DNA of 64,000 bases from Streptomyces sp. 7-21 (GCF_016741785.1 NZ_JAERRL010000001.1:370903-434902), one strand, 5' to 3'. Shown: positions 38,108 through 49,052, numbered from the stretch's first letter. Notes: generated from the sequence alone by a model not told the origin. Made by a program: numbers and translations.

Positions 38108-39286
38108 CTAGCTGACCCGCAGGCGGAGGATCCGGTCGTCGCCCGCCCCGGGAGAGCCGCGCGAGTCCGTCTCGTTGGTGAGCACCAGCAGCTCGTCGCC
38201 GCCGGGGGCGAGCACCGACCGGAGCCTGCCGTACTCCCCGTGCAGGAACGCCTGCGGCTCGGCAGCCGGCGCTCCGCCGTCCAGCGGCACGCGCCACAGC
38301 CGCTCGCCGCGCAGCGCCGCCAGCCACAGCGAGCCCTGGCTGTAGGCCAGACCGCTGGGCGAGGCGTCGGCCGGGGACCACCACAGCACCGGGTCGGTGA
38401 AGCCGTCCGCTTGGCCACCGGGCCCCTCGTGGAGGGGCCAGCCGTAGTTGCCGCCCGGCTCGATCCGGTTGAGCTCGTCCCAGGTGTCCTCCCCGAACTC
38501 GGTGGCCCACAGCTGGCCCGAACCGTCCCAGGCCAGGCCCTGCACGTTCCGGTGGCCCAGCGAGTAGACGTAGGAGTCCGGGTCCGGGTTGCCGGGCGGC
38601 GGGGGACCGCCGTCCGGGTCGAGGCGCAGGATCTTGCCGGCCAGCGACTCCTCGTCCTGGGCCTGGGAGCGGGCGCCGGTGTCGCCGGTGGCGGCGTACA
38701 GCATGCCGTCCGGGCCGAACGCGAGGCCGCCCCCGTTGTGGAGGGCCTCGCCGCGCGGGATGCCGTCCAGCACCGTCTCCCCGTCGCCGAGCCGTTCACC
38801 GGGCGGCGCGGCCGGGTCGTACCGGAACCGGCTGATGCGGTTGTCCCCGGCGGTCGTGGCGTAGACGAAGAGCGCGGGCCGCGGCCCCGGGTCCGGCTCC
38901 AGGGCCAGGCCCAGCAGGCCGCCCTCGCCGCCGGGGGAGACGCCGGGCACCGCGCCGACCAGGGTGACCTCTCCGGTGCCGGCGTCCACGTGCTGGATGG
39001 TGCCCTCGTCCCGCAGGCTCACCAGCAGGTCGCCGCCGGGCAGCTGCACCATGTCCCAGGGCGCCGCCAGGCCGCGGGCGACGGTCGCCACCACCTCGGC
39101 GCTGCCCTCGGCGGGTGCCGCGCCGGCCGAGGCGGGGGAGCGGCCGGGGTCCGGCTCCCGTGCTGTGCCGCGGTCCGTGCCGGCCGGCCCGCAGCCGGCG
39201 AGCAGCACCGTCATCGCGGCAGCGGCCGGCAGCAGCCGCGCCCGCACCCGTGCCAGCGTCCGTCCCGGCCCGTGTCCACGCGTCAT
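38108..39286 (-). CDS. PQQ-type sugar dehydrogenase lipoprotein (glucose/sorbosone dehydrogenase fold)
   Basis: The 392-residue protein has a lipoprotein signal (TVLLAGC, Cys about 30) and a six-bladed beta-propeller typical of soluble glucose dehydrogenase-like proteins: AAPWDMVQLPGGDLLVSLRD, GEGGLLGLALEPD, HNGGGLAFGPDG, HRNVQGLAWDGSG and GGNYGWPLHEG. It should bind PQQ and oxidise a sugar outside the membrane, but many Streptomyces members lack a demonstrated activity and PQQ genes are not here. ATG 39286 has AGGAGG 7 nt upstream. It is divergent from the hydroxyacid dehydrogenase gene. Confidence 0.85.
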   Translation of the reverse strand: MTRGHGPGRTLARVRARLLPAAAAMTVLLAGCGPAGTDRGTAREPDPGRSPASAGAAPAEGSAEVVATVARGLAAPWDMVQLPGGDLLVSLRDEGTIQHVDAGTGEVTLVGAVPGVSPGGEGGLLGLALEPDPGPRPALFVYATTAGDNRISRFRYDPAAPPGERLGDGETVLDGIPRGEALHNGGGLAFGPDGMLYAATGDTGARSQAQDEESLAGKILRLDPDGGPPPPGNPDPDSYVYSLGHRNVQGLAWDGSGQLWATEFGEDTWDELNRIEPGGNYGWPLHEGPGGQADGFTDPVLWWSPADASPSGLAYSQGSLWLAALRGERLWRVPLDGGAPAAEPQAFLHGEYGRLRSVLAPGGDELLVLTNETDSRGSPGAGDDRILRLRVS

Positions 39287-39325
39287 CAGGCGCCTCCTGT
39301 GGCGACGGCCGGCGAGCCGCCGCCT

Positions 39326-39331
39326 TAGCCT
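39326..39331 (+). promoter_or_regulatory. -10 element, leaderless start of the hydroxyacid dehydrogenase gene
   Basis: TAGCCT ends 7 nt before ATG 39339, with no ribosome-binding site. Confidence 0.4.
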
Positions 39332-39338
39332 GGCGGGC

Positions 39339-40292
39339 ATGAGCACATCCACCACAGCGTCGGACGTATGGCTGCCCATCCCTCCCGGCGACCTTCCGTC
39401 ACTCCCCTCTACCCTCACCTACCGGTACTGGAACGGCGAGGGCGGCTTTCCCGCCGATCCCGCCGACTGCGTCTTCTACGTCGTGCCCTACATGAAGGGC
39501 CAGGAGACGGCGCTGCGCCCGCTGCCGCGCATGACGCGGGTGCGGGTGGTGCAGACGCTGACCGCGGGCATCGACCACATGCTCCCGGGCATCGAGCTGC
39601 TGCCGCCGGGCGCACGGCTGTGCAACGCGGGCGAGCTGCACAACACCAGCACCGCAGAGCTGGCGCTGACGCTCACGCTCGCGTCGCTGCGCGGCATCCC
39701 CGACGCGGTCAGGGCCCAGGACGAGGGCCGCTGGGAGCCGGGTTTCCGCACGTCGCTCGCTGACCGGCGGGTGCTCATCGTGGGGTACGGCAACATCGGC
39801 GCCGCCATCGAGGACCGGCTGCTGCCGTTCGAGGTCGCCGAGGTCATGCGCGTCGCGCGGTCGGCCCGCGAGACCCCCCGGGGGCCGGTGCACCCGGTGT
39901 CCGAGCTGCCGCGGCTGCTGCCGGAGGCGGAGATCGTCATTCTCGCGACGCCGCTGACGGACGCCACGCGGGGACTGGTTGACGCCGGTTTCCTCGCGCG
40001 GATGCCCGACGGCGCGCTGCTGGTGAATGTCGGCCGGGGTGCCGTGGTGGACACCGACGCGCTGGTCAGGGAGCTGGAGTCGGGGCGGCTGCGGGCGGCA
40101 CTCGATGTGACCGACCCGGAGCCGCTGCCGCCGGCGCATCCGCTCTGGCGTGCGCCGGGCGTTGTGATTACCCCTCATGTGGGGGGTCCTACGAGTGCAT
40201 TCTGGCCACGGGCCGAGAAGCTGATTACCCGTCAGCTAGAACGTTTCGTCGCTGGAGAACCCGTGGCACATGTGAGGGCGGAAGGCGCATAA
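39339..40292 (+). CDS. D-isomer-specific 2-hydroxyacid dehydrogenase
   Basis: The 317-residue protein has the family's split layout: N-terminal substrate domain, Rossmann domain with VGYGNIGAAI (about 148-157), and the signature NVGRGAVVDTDAL with the substrate Arg region, followed by the catalytic Glu/His region DPEPLPPAHPLW and ITPHVGG. It reduces a 2-oxoacid with NADH or oxidises the D-hydroxyacid; the substrate is not known. No ribosome-binding site precedes ATG 39339; a -10 element lies 7 nt upstream, so it is probably leaderless. A nested hairpin follows the stop. Confidence 0.88.
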   Translation: MSTSTTASDVWLPIPPGDLPSLPSTLTYRYWNGEGGFPADPADCVFYVVPYMKGQETALRPLPRMTRVRVVQTLTAGIDHMLPGIELLPPGARLCNAGELHNTSTAELALTLTLASLRGIPDAVRAQDEGRWEPGFRTSLADRRVLIVGYGNIGAAIEDRLLPFEVAEVMRVARSARETPRGPVHPVSELPRLLPEAEIVILATPLTDATRGLVDAGFLARMPDGALLVNVGRGAVVDTDALVRELESGRLRAALDVTDPEPLPPAHPLWRAPGVVITPHVGGPTSAFWPRAEKLITRQLERFVAGEPVAHVRAEGA

Positions 40293-40309
40293 GGGGCATC
40301 CTGTCGCTG

Positions 40310-40348
40310 CTGGAACTCTCCCCATGCCGTCACTGACGGTAGTTCCAG
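40310..40348 (+). terminator. Nested hairpin after the hydroxyacid dehydrogenase gene
   Basis: Outer arms CTGGAACT/AGTTCCAG (40310-40317/40341-40348) enclose an inner stem CCGTC/GACGG (40327-40331/40335-40339). It lies between the dehydrogenase and the cdgE promoter, without a T-run. Confidence 0.5.
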
Positions 40349-40350
40349 TA

Positions 40351-40380
40351 TGTCAATGAGTCACAGTTCTGGTGTATCGT
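40351..40380 (+). promoter_or_regulatory. Candidate promoter of cdgE
   Basis: TGTCAA (40351-40356) and TATCGT (40375-40380) are 18 nt apart. This would give a 5' leader of about 110 nt before GTG 40496. The region 40353-40380 is AT-rich compared with its surroundings. Confidence 0.35.
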
Positions 40381-40495
40381 CCGTGCCGGGCAAGCCCAGG
40401 ACGAGAGGGGGCGACTCGCGGATGCACGGCGCAGGGACGCACTGCCGGACCCGCAGCTTGCAGGCCGGCCACTCCACCACGACGCCGGAGCGCAC

Positions 40496-43321
40496 GTGGA
40501 TCCCCGGGCGGGCCGGTCGGTGAGCGGGCCCGGGACCGAGGTCCCCGGTCCGCCGCCCCGGCCCCTCGGCGGCCAGCTGGCACAGTCTTCCGTCGCCGCC
40601 GCCTGCGGCGGGTACGCGCTGGGCGCCGCGCTCGGCTGGGGATCGCCCACGGCCGCCCGCGTCATGGGCGACTTCGGGCTCAGCGCCGCCGCGCTGCTGG
40701 CCGCCGTCTCCTGCCTGCGGTTCGCGCGCACGCGCGCAGGCGACCACGCGCCGGCCTGGGCCTTCTTCGGCCTGGCGTCGCTCATGATGGCCGCGGGCAA
40801 CGCCGTCTGGGGCTGGTACGAGGTCGTCGAGGACGAGCCGGTGCCCCGGAATTCGGCGGCCGACCTGTGCTTCCTGCTCTTCCCGCCCCTGGCCATCGTC
40901 GGCCTCCTCATGCTCGCCAAGCGGCCGGTCACCCGCGCCGGCTGGATCTGCCTGGTCCTGGACGCCTGGCTGATCGGCGGGTCCCTGATGACGCTCTCCT
41001 GGAGCGTCGCCCTGGCGCACACCGCCGGCCGGGAGGGCATGGACGTGACCCACGCGGCGCTCTCCCTCGCCTACCCCCTGCTCGACATCGCGCTGATCAG
41101 CATGGTGCTGGTGCTCCACTTCCGCCGCAGCGCCGCGCAGCGCTCCGCGGTCAACACCGCGATCGGCGCGCTGGCGCTGATCGTGCTCTGCGACGCGCTG
41201 TTCACCGCACCGGGGCTGCGCGAGCGCTACAGCTCCGGCCAGTTCCTGGACGCCGGCTGGTTCGCGGGGTCGCTGCTGCTGGCGTGCGCCCCCTGGACCG
41301 TCGGGCGCCGCGGCGGACAGAGCGGACCCGAGCGCACCGCGCCGCCGCAGGAGCCGAGCCGCCCGCTGGCGGGCTCACTCGCCGCCCTGACCCCCTATCT
41401 CGCCGCAGCCGTGTGCACGCTGGGCATCCTCATCAGCACGGTGAGCGGCCGGCGGGTCGACCAGATGGTGATGCTGACGGCCTGTGCGGTCGTGCTGGCG
41501 CTGCTGGTGCGCCAGGGCATCATGCTGGCCGACAACGTCACCCTCACCCGCGAACTCGCCCAGAAGGAAAGCTACTTCCGTTCCCTGGTGCAGGGCTCCA
41601 GCGACGTCATCATGATCGCCGCGCCCGACGGCAGGCTGCGCTACGTCAGCCCCGCCGCCGCGGGGGTGTACGGGCGGGAGGCCGACCGCCTCATCGGCGG
41701 CGATCTGTCCGCGCTCATCCACCCCGAGGACGCCGGCCGCGTGCTGCACGAGCTGCGCCGCTTCCTGGCGGCCTCGCCGTCCCGTGAGCCCGCAACGCGC
41801 ATTGAGTGCCGGGTGCGCCACGGCGCCGGGCACTGGCTCAACGTCGAGTCCAGCGTCAACCGCTACCAGGGCGGCCTGATCCTCAACAGCCGGGACGTGA
41901 CCGAGCGGGTGCGGCTCCAGGCCCAGCTCCAGCACAGCGCCTCGCACGACTCGCTCACCGACCTGCCCAACCGGACGCTGTTCACGGAGCGGGTCCGGGT
42001 CGCTCTCGCCGCCGGCCGCGGCAGCGCGGACATCGCCGTGCTCTACATCGACCTCGACGGCTTCAAGGCGGTCAACGACTCCGCCGGCCACCAGGCGGGG
42101 GACGAGCTGCTGGTGCAGGCCGCCCACCGGCTGCGCGCATCCGTGCGCACCGGTGACACTGTGGCCCGGCTCGGCGGCGATGAGTTCGCCGCCCTGATCC
42201 TGGGTGCCCCCGGCGAGGAGACCCGGCCGCGGGAGTGCCGCGTGATGGAGATCGCCGAGCGCATCAGGAGCGCCCTCTCGCGCCCCTACCAGGTGGACGG
42301 CCACGAGCTGCGCGTGGCGGCCAGCATCGGCATCGCCTTCGCCGAGCCGGACAGCACGCCCGCCGCCCTCATGCGCAACGCGGACGTCGCGATGTACCGG
42401 GCCAAGAAGTCGGGCAAGGCGCGCGTCGAGCTGTACGTGCCGCACTCGCACGCCGAGACGCTGCCGCCCGCCGCGCGGGCGGATCTCGTGCGCGGCGCGC
42501 TGCGCACCGAGGAGTTCACGCTCCTCCACCAGCCGGTCGTCGACCTGGCCGACGGCCGGGTGGCCTCCGTCAGCGCGCTGGCCCGCTGGCGCTCCGCCTC
42601 CGGCCTGCTGTCCACCCCGCTGGAGACCCTGCGCGGCGGCCGGCGCGACGCCGCCGCCACGGTCGTCGCCGCCATGCCGCCGCCCCGGCCGGGCGACCGG
42701 ATCGACGTGGCGCGGTGGCTGATCGAGGAGGCTGTCGCCGAGGCCGGGCGGCGCCGCCGGGCAGGGCTGACGGTGCCGGTCAGCGTCCGCCTGCCCGTCG
42801 GCCGGCTGGCCGACCGCTCCTTCGGGGCGGGCGGCGTCGAGTCGCTGCTGGCCCGCCACGACGTCCCGCCCGAGGCGCTGACCATCGAACTGGCCGAGGC
42901 CGAGCCGGTGCTGGCCGCCGAGGAGCCGCGCCGCCGGCTCAACGACCTCAGCGTCCTCGGCGTCGGCATCGCCCTGGGCGGGTACGGCGGCTCCGGCACG
43001 GCCGTGACCGCGCTGCACCGGCTGCCCGTGGACGTCGTGCGCCTCGACCGCGACCTCGTGGACGGCCTGCTCGACTCGCCCGCGGTGCGCACCATCACCG
43101 CGAGCCTGGTGCGGCTGGCCGAGGATCTCGGCATCGCCTCGCTCGCCGACGGCGTCGACGCGCCGGACCAGGTCGCCGCCCTGCGGGCTCTGGGGTGCCG
43201 CCGGGCCCAGGGGCTCGCCGTCTGCGAACCGCTGGAGAGCGACCGCCTCGACCGTGTGCTGGGCCGCGGCACCCTGCCCGTGCCTCCGGCGGCGGGCTCA
43301 GCCCCCGTGGTGACCACCTGA
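40496..43321 (+). CDS. cdgE: Membrane diguanylate cyclase with degenerate EAL domain (CdgE-like)
   Basis: The 941-residue protein has an N-terminal membrane region (about 8-9 spans, 30-350), a PAS domain (about 365-480: YFRSLVQGSSDVIMIAAPDG), a GGDEF domain with intact GGDEF at 560-564, and an EAL-like domain. The EAL motif reads SAL (693-695), and the DDFG motif is replaced by ALGGYG, so the phosphodiesterase site is probably dead. It should be a cyclic di-GMP synthase whose PAS domain senses an unknown signal. Placement immediately upstream of ilvB matches the cdgE locus I recall from Streptomyces. GTG 40496 has GGAG 6 nt upstream. Confidence 0.88.
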   Translation: MDPRAGRSVSGPGTEVPGPPPRPLGGQLAQSSVAAACGGYALGAALGWGSPTAARVMGDFGLSAAALLAAVSCLRFARTRAGDHAPAWAFFGLASLMMAAGNAVWGWYEVVEDEPVPRNSAADLCFLLFPPLAIVGLLMLAKRPVTRAGWICLVLDAWLIGGSLMTLSWSVALAHTAGREGMDVTHAALSLAYPLLDIALISMVLVLHFRRSAAQRSAVNTAIGALALIVLCDALFTAPGLRERYSSGQFLDAGWFAGSLLLACAPWTVGRRGGQSGPERTAPPQEPSRPLAGSLAALTPYLAAAVCTLGILISTVSGRRVDQMVMLTACAVVLALLVRQGIMLADNVTLTRELAQKESYFRSLVQGSSDVIMIAAPDGRLRYVSPAAAGVYGREADRLIGGDLSALIHPEDAGRVLHELRRFLAASPSREPATRIECRVRHGAGHWLNVESSVNRYQGGLILNSRDVTERVRLQAQLQHSASHDSLTDLPNRTLFTERVRVALAAGRGSADIAVLYIDLDGFKAVNDSAGHQAGDELLVQAAHRLRASVRTGDTVARLGGDEFAALILGAPGEETRPRECRVMEIAERIRSALSRPYQVDGHELRVAASIGIAFAEPDSTPAALMRNADVAMYRAKKSGKARVELYVPHSHAETLPPAARADLVRGALRTEEFTLLHQPVVDLADGRVASVSALARWRSASGLLSTPLETLRGGRRDAAATVVAAMPPPRPGDRIDVARWLIEEAVAEAGRRRRAGLTVPVSVRLPVGRLADRSFGAGGVESLLARHDVPPEALTIELAEAEPVLAAEEPRRRLNDLSVLGVGIALGGYGGSGTAVTALHRLPVDVVRLDRDLVDGLLDSPAVRTITASLVRLAEDLGIASLADGVDAPDQVAALRALGCRRAQGLAVCEPLESDRLDRVLGRGTLPVPPAAGSAPVVTT

Positions 43322-43409
43322 CACGGCCCCCGGGAGCCGGTGACCACATAGTGAGATGAGGATTCTGCTCGCTTGACAGGCGAAGGGGGAGGGGAGCAAT
43401 GTTCGTGCC

Positions 43410-43451
43410 ATGCGGACCCAGATCCTCGTACTTGGACGGCGCGTCGGCTGA
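43410..43451 (+). CDS. ilvB leader peptide
   Basis: A 13-residue frame, [13 protein letters not shown], contains Ile, Leu, Val, Leu and Val codons in its middle, exactly the branched-chain amino acids made by the downstream genes. Streptomyces ilvB leaders of nearly this sequence are known. Ribosome stalling on these codons should decide between the following hairpins. A purine-rich GGGGAGGGG lies about 14 nt upstream. Confidence 0.85.
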   Translation: MRTQILVLGRRVG

Positions 43452-43476
43452 CCCGAGCACTCTCGGACAGCGACGC
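43441..43476 (+). promoter_or_regulatory. Pause hairpin of the ilvB attenuator
   Basis: GCGTCG (43441-43446) pairs with CGACGC (43471-43476), and an inner CCGAG/CTCGG stem lies within. It covers the end and stop codon of the leader peptide, as expected for a pause hairpin. The alternative AGGGGGAG (43384-43391) can pair with CTCCCCCT (43478-43485), overlapping the left arm of the terminator. Confidence 0.6.
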
Positions 43477-43480
43477 GCTC

Positions 43481-43516
43481 CCCCTCGCATGCCCTTCAGG
43501 GCACGAGGGGTTTTTT
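43481..43516 (+). terminator. ilvB attenuator terminator
   Basis: CCCCTCG and TGCCC (43481-43494, with a CA bulge) pair with GGGCA and CGAGGGG (43499-43510), followed by six T residues (43511-43516). This is a complete intrinsic terminator 111 nt before ilvB. Confidence 0.85.
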
Positions 43517-43627
43517 GTTGCACGGACACCGACTCAGCGCCGAGTCACCGACGCCCCACCCACCGACAGCAGCTCACCCGACTACCCGCACGCGTCAGCA
43601 CCCTCACACCGCGAGAAGAGACCGCCG

Positions 43628-45478
43628 ATGACCCAGCAGGCCACCGGGGCACCGAAGCCGCAGCCGCGGGCCCCTCGCAGCAGCAGCCAGCAGCAGGCCG
43701 CCACCGTCACCACCCAGCTCACGGGCGCCCAGTCCCTCATCCGTTCCCTCGAGGCGGTCGGCGCCGACACCGTGTTCGGCATTCCCGGCGGCGCGATCCT
43801 TCCGGCCTACGACCCGCTGATGGACTCCACCAAGATCCGGCACGTGCTCGTGCGGCACGAGCAGGGCGCGGGCCACGCGGCGACGGGCTACGCCCAGGCC
43901 ACCGGCAAGGTCGGCGTCTGCATGGCCACCTCGGGCCCCGGCGCGACCAACCTCGTCACGCCCATCGCCGACGCCCACATGGACTCCGTGCCGCTGGTGG
44001 CGATCACCGGCCAGGTGGCCACCAGCCTGATCGGCACCGACGGCTTCCAGGAAGCCGACATCTGCGGCATCACGCTGCCGATCACCAAGCACAACTTCCT
44101 GGTCACCGACCCCGCGGACATCCCGCGCACCATCGCCGAGGCGTTCCACCTCGCCGCCACCGGCCGCCCCGGCCCCGTCCTGGTGGACATCGCCAAGGAC
44201 GCCCTCCAGGGCCAGACCACCTTCTCCTGGCCGCCCACCCCCGACCTGCCCGGCTACCGCCCGGTCAGCCGCCCGCACGCCAAGCAGATCCGCGAGGCCG
44301 CCCGCCTGATCGGCCAGTCCAGGCGCCCCGTGCTGTACGTCGGCGGCGGCGTGCTGAAGGCCGGCGCCTCCGCCGAGCTGCGCGAGCTTGCCGAGCTGAC
44401 CGGCGCCCCCGTCACCACCACCCTCATGGCCCTGGGCGCGTTCCCCGACAGCCACCGGCAGCACCTGGGCATGCCCGGCATGCACGGCTCCGTCGCCGCC
44501 GTCACCGCGCTGCAGAAGGCCGACCTGATCATCGCCCTCGGCGCCCGCTTCGACGACCGCGTCACCGGCCGCATCGACTCGTTCGCCCCGCACGCCAAGA
44601 TCGTGCACGCGGACATCGACCCGGCCGAGATCGGCAAGAACCGCGTCGCCGACGTGCCGATCGTCGGTGACGCCAAGGACGTCATCGCCGACCTGATCAC
44701 GGCCCTGCGCGGCGAGGGCACGCGCCCTGACCTGTCCGCCTGGTGGTCGCAGCTCGACCGCTGGCGCGAGACCTACCCGCTGGGCTACGACCTGCCCGAG
44801 GACGGCACGCTCTCGCCCCAGCAGGTCATCGAGCGCCTCGGCCAGCTCGCCCCGGCCGGCACCATCTACACCGCGGGCGTGGGGCAGCACCAGATGTGGG
44901 CCGCCCACTACCTGCCGTTCGAACGCCCCGGCACCTGGCTCAACTCCGGCGGCCTGGGCACGATGGGCTACGCCGTCCCCGCCGCCCTGGGCGCCAAGGC
45001 CGGCCGGCCCGACGCCACGGTCTGGGCCATCGACGGCGACGGCTGCTTCCAGATGACCAACCAGGAGCTGGCCACCGCCGCCCTGAACGGCATCCCGGTG
45101 AAGGTCGCCATCATCAACAACGGTGCCCTGGGCATGGTCCGCCAGTGGCAGACCCTGTTCTACAACCAGCGCTACTCCAACACCGTGCTGCGGGAGGGGC
45201 CCGGCGCCGACGGCGCCGCCACCAGCACCGGCACCCGGGTGCCCGACTTCGTCAAGCTCGCCGAGGCCATGGGCTGCGTCGGCCTGCGCTGCGAGGAGCC
45301 CGGACAGCTCGATGCCGTGATCGAGAAGGCGAACTCCATCAACGACCGGCCCGTCGTCGTGGACTTCATCGTCCACGAGGACGCGATGGTCTGGCCGATG
45401 GTCGCGGCCGGCACCTCCAACGACGAGGTCATGGCCGCCCGCGGGGTGCGCCCCGATTTCGGCGACACCGACGACTGA
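43628..45478 (+). CDS. ilvB: Acetolactate synthase large subunit
   Basis: IlvB joins two pyruvates (or pyruvate and 2-oxobutyrate) to make acetolactate or acetohydroxybutyrate, the first shared step of Ile, Val and Leu synthesis. The 616-residue protein shows the ThDP glutamate region [14 protein letters not shown], the FAD-site motif LGMPGMHGS, and the ThDP/Mg motif [12 protein letters not shown] ending in IINN. ATG 43628 has GAGAAGAG upstream; about 40 residues of Gln/Pro-rich N-terminus precede the catalytic fold. Expression is probably attenuated by the leader. It is co-transcribed with ilvN, 65 nt downstream. Confidence 0.98.
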   Translation: MTQQATGAPKPQPRAPRSSSQQQAATVTTQLTGAQSLIRSLEAVGADTVFGIPGGAILPAYDPLMDSTKIRHVLVRHEQGAGHAATGYAQATGKVGVCMATSGPGATNLVTPIADAHMDSVPLVAITGQVATSLIGTDGFQEADICGITLPITKHNFLVTDPADIPRTIAEAFHLAATGRPGPVLVDIAKDALQGQTTFSWPPTPDLPGYRPVSRPHAKQIREAARLIGQSRRPVLYVGGGVLKAGASAELRELAELTGAPVTTTLMALGAFPDSHRQHLGMPGMHGSVAAVTALQKADLIIALGARFDDRVTGRIDSFAPHAKIVHADIDPAEIGKNRVADVPIVGDAKDVIADLITALRGEGTRPDLSAWWSQLDRWRETYPLGYDLPEDGTLSPQQVIERLGQLAPAGTIYTAGVGQHQMWAAHYLPFERPGTWLNSGGLGTMGYAVPAALGAKAGRPDATVWAIDGDGCFQMTNQELATAALNGIPVKVAIINNGALGMVRQWQTLFYNQRYSNTVLREGPGADGAATSTGTRVPDFVKLAEAMGCVGLRCEEPGQLDAVIEKANSINDRPVVVDFIVHEDAMVWPMVAAGTSNDEVMAARGVRPDFGDTDD

Positions 45479-45499
45479 TCCCGGACGACTGATCCCGGA
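45472..45499. repeat. 14-bp tandem duplication over the ilvB stop codon
   Basis: CGACTGATCCCGGA occurs twice back to back (45472-45485 and 45486-45499); the first copy contains the ilvB stop TGA. Confidence 0.8.
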
Positions 45500-45543
45500 C
45501 AACACCGCCCCCGCGCCCACCGCCCCGACGAGGTACCGAACCC

Positions 45544-47192
<1,649 letters not shown>

Positions 47193-47202
47193 ACCGCCTT
47201 GC

Positions 47203-47229
47203 GGGGCCGGGCCGCCCTGGCCCGGCCCC
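47203..47229 (+). terminator. Terminator of ilvBNC
   Basis: GGGGCCGGGCC (47203-47213) and its complement (47219-47229) form an 11-bp stem with a 5-nt loop just after ilvC. Confidence 0.75.
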
Positions 47230-47403
47230 GGCCCCGCCGCGGGCTCACGACCGCGTCCCTTCGGCCGCGCGCGGCGCCGTTACACTGCACACCAAGCGCG
47301 TCACAGGCCCACAGCGTCGTGAGTCTCCACGTGGCTGCCCAACTCCCTCCACCGCCGTTGGCCGTCGGGACGCGGCCTTCCGCAAAGGACCAGTGAGACT
47401 CCC

Positions 47404-49002
47404 GTGAGCAAGCCGAGCAAACCCGTCGTACTCATTGCCGAAGAGCTCTCCCCGGCCACGGTCGACGCCCTCGGGCCGGACTTCACCATCCGGCGCTGTG
47501 ACGGCGCCAACCGTGACGAACTGCTGAGCGCCATCGCGGACGTGGACGCCATCCTCATCCGCAGCGCCACCCGCGTGGACGCCGAGGCCATCGCGGCCGC
47601 GCGCCGTCTGAAGGTGGTCGCCCGCGCTGGCGTGGGCCTGGACAACGTGGACGTCCCCGCCGCCACCAAGGCCGGCGTGATGGTCGTCAACGCGCCCACC
47701 TCCAACATCGTGACCGCCGCCGAGCTGGCCTGCGGCCTGATCATCTCCACGGCGCGCAACATCCCGCAGGCCAACGCGGCCCTGAAGCAGGGTGAGTGGA
47801 AGCGCAGCAAGTACACGGGCGTCGAGCTCGCCGAGAAGACGCTCGGCGTCGTCGGCCTCGGCCGCATCGGCGTGCTGGTCGCGCAGCGCATGGCCGCCTT
47901 CGGCATGAAGGTCGTCGCCTACGACCCCTACGTCCAGGCGGCCCGCGCCGCGCAGATGGGCGTCCGGCTGCTGTCCCTGGACGAGCTGCTTCAGGTCTCG
48001 GACTTCATCACCATCCACCTGCCGAAGACGCCGGAGACGCTGGGCCTCATCGGCGACGAGGCGCTCCACAAGGTCAAGCCCTCGGTGCGGATCATCAACG
48101 CGGCCCGCGGCGGCATCGTGGACGAGACGGCGCTGCTGAGCGCGCTCAAGGAGGGCCGCGTCGCCGGCGTGGGCCTGGACGTCTACGCCAATGAGCCGTG
48201 CACGGACTCGCCGCTGTTCGAGTTCGACAATGTCGTCTGCACCCCGCACCTGGGCGCCTCCACCGGCGAGGCGCAGGAGAAGGCGGGCATCGCGGTGGCC
48301 CGTTCGGTGCGGCTGGCGCTGGCGGGCGAGCTGGTGCCCGACGCGGTCAACGTGCAGGGCGGCGTCATCGCCGAGGACGTGCGTCCCGGGCTGCCGCTGG
48401 CCGAGAAGCTCGGCCGGATCTTCACCGCGCTGGCGGGTGAGGTCGCCACCCGGCTCGACGTCGAGGTGCGCGGGGAGATCACCCAGCACGACGTGAAGGT
48501 CCTGGAGCTGTCGGCGCTCAAGGGCGTCTTCGAGGACGTGGTGGCCGAGACCGTCTCCTACGTCAACGCCCCGCTGTTCGCGCAGGAGCGCGGCGTGGAG
48601 GTGCGGCTGACGACCAGCTCCGAGTCGCCCGACCACCGCAACATGATCACCGTGCGCGGCACGCTCACCAGCGGTGAGGTCATCTCGGTCTCCGGCACGC
48701 TCGCCGGCCCGAAGCACCTGCAGAAGATCGTGGGCATCGCCGAGCACACCGTGGACCTGGCCATGGCCGACCACATGGCCTTCCTGCGGTACACCGACCG
48801 GCCCGGCGTCGTCGGCACCCTGGGCCGCATCCTCGGTGAGGCCGGGATCAACATCGCCGGCATGCAGGTCGCCCGCGCGGAGGAGGGCGGCGAGGCCCTG
48901 ATCGCGCTCACCGTGGACGACGCCATCCCGGTGCCCGTCCTCAACGAGATCGCCCAGGAGATCGGCGCCACCTCGGCGCGCGGTGTCAACCTGGGCGACT
49001 GA
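47404..49002 (+). CDS. serA: D-3-phosphoglycerate dehydrogenase
   Basis: SerA oxidises 3-phosphoglycerate to phosphohydroxypyruvate, the first step of serine synthesis. The 532-residue length is the long, type I form with an intervening (ASB) domain and a C-terminal ACT domain (about 455-532: FLRYTDRPGVVGTLGRILGEAGINIA). The NAD site is VVGLGRIGVLVAQ and the active-site regions are NAARGGIVDE and CTPHLGAST. The start GTG 47404 is preceded by a leader of over 100 nt with AAAGGA at 14 nt; the ACT domain should give serine feedback. It is transcribed separately from ilvC. Confidence 0.97.
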   Translation: MSKPSKPVVLIAEELSPATVDALGPDFTIRRCDGANRDELLSAIADVDAILIRSATRVDAEAIAAARRLKVVARAGVGLDNVDVPAATKAGVMVVNAPTSNIVTAAELACGLIISTARNIPQANAALKQGEWKRSKYTGVELAEKTLGVVGLGRIGVLVAQRMAAFGMKVVAYDPYVQAARAAQMGVRLLSLDELLQVSDFITIHLPKTPETLGLIGDEALHKVKPSVRIINAARGGIVDETALLSALKEGRVAGVGLDVYANEPCTDSPLFEFDNVVCTPHLGASTGEAQEKAGIAVARSVRLALAGELVPDAVNVQGGVIAEDVRPGLPLAEKLGRIFTALAGEVATRLDVEVRGEITQHDVKVLELSALKGVFEDVVAETVSYVNAPLFAQERGVEVRLTTSSESPDHRNMITVRGTLTSGEVISVSGTLAGPKHLQKIVGIAEHTVDLAMADHMAFLRYTDRPGVVGTLGRILGEAGINIAGMQVARAEEGGEALIALTVDDAIPVPVLNEIAQEIGATSARGVNLGD

Positions 49003-49052
49003 TCCGGGCAGCTGGCCTGGCTGGGACAGCCGCCCGCGCCACGACATAGGAC

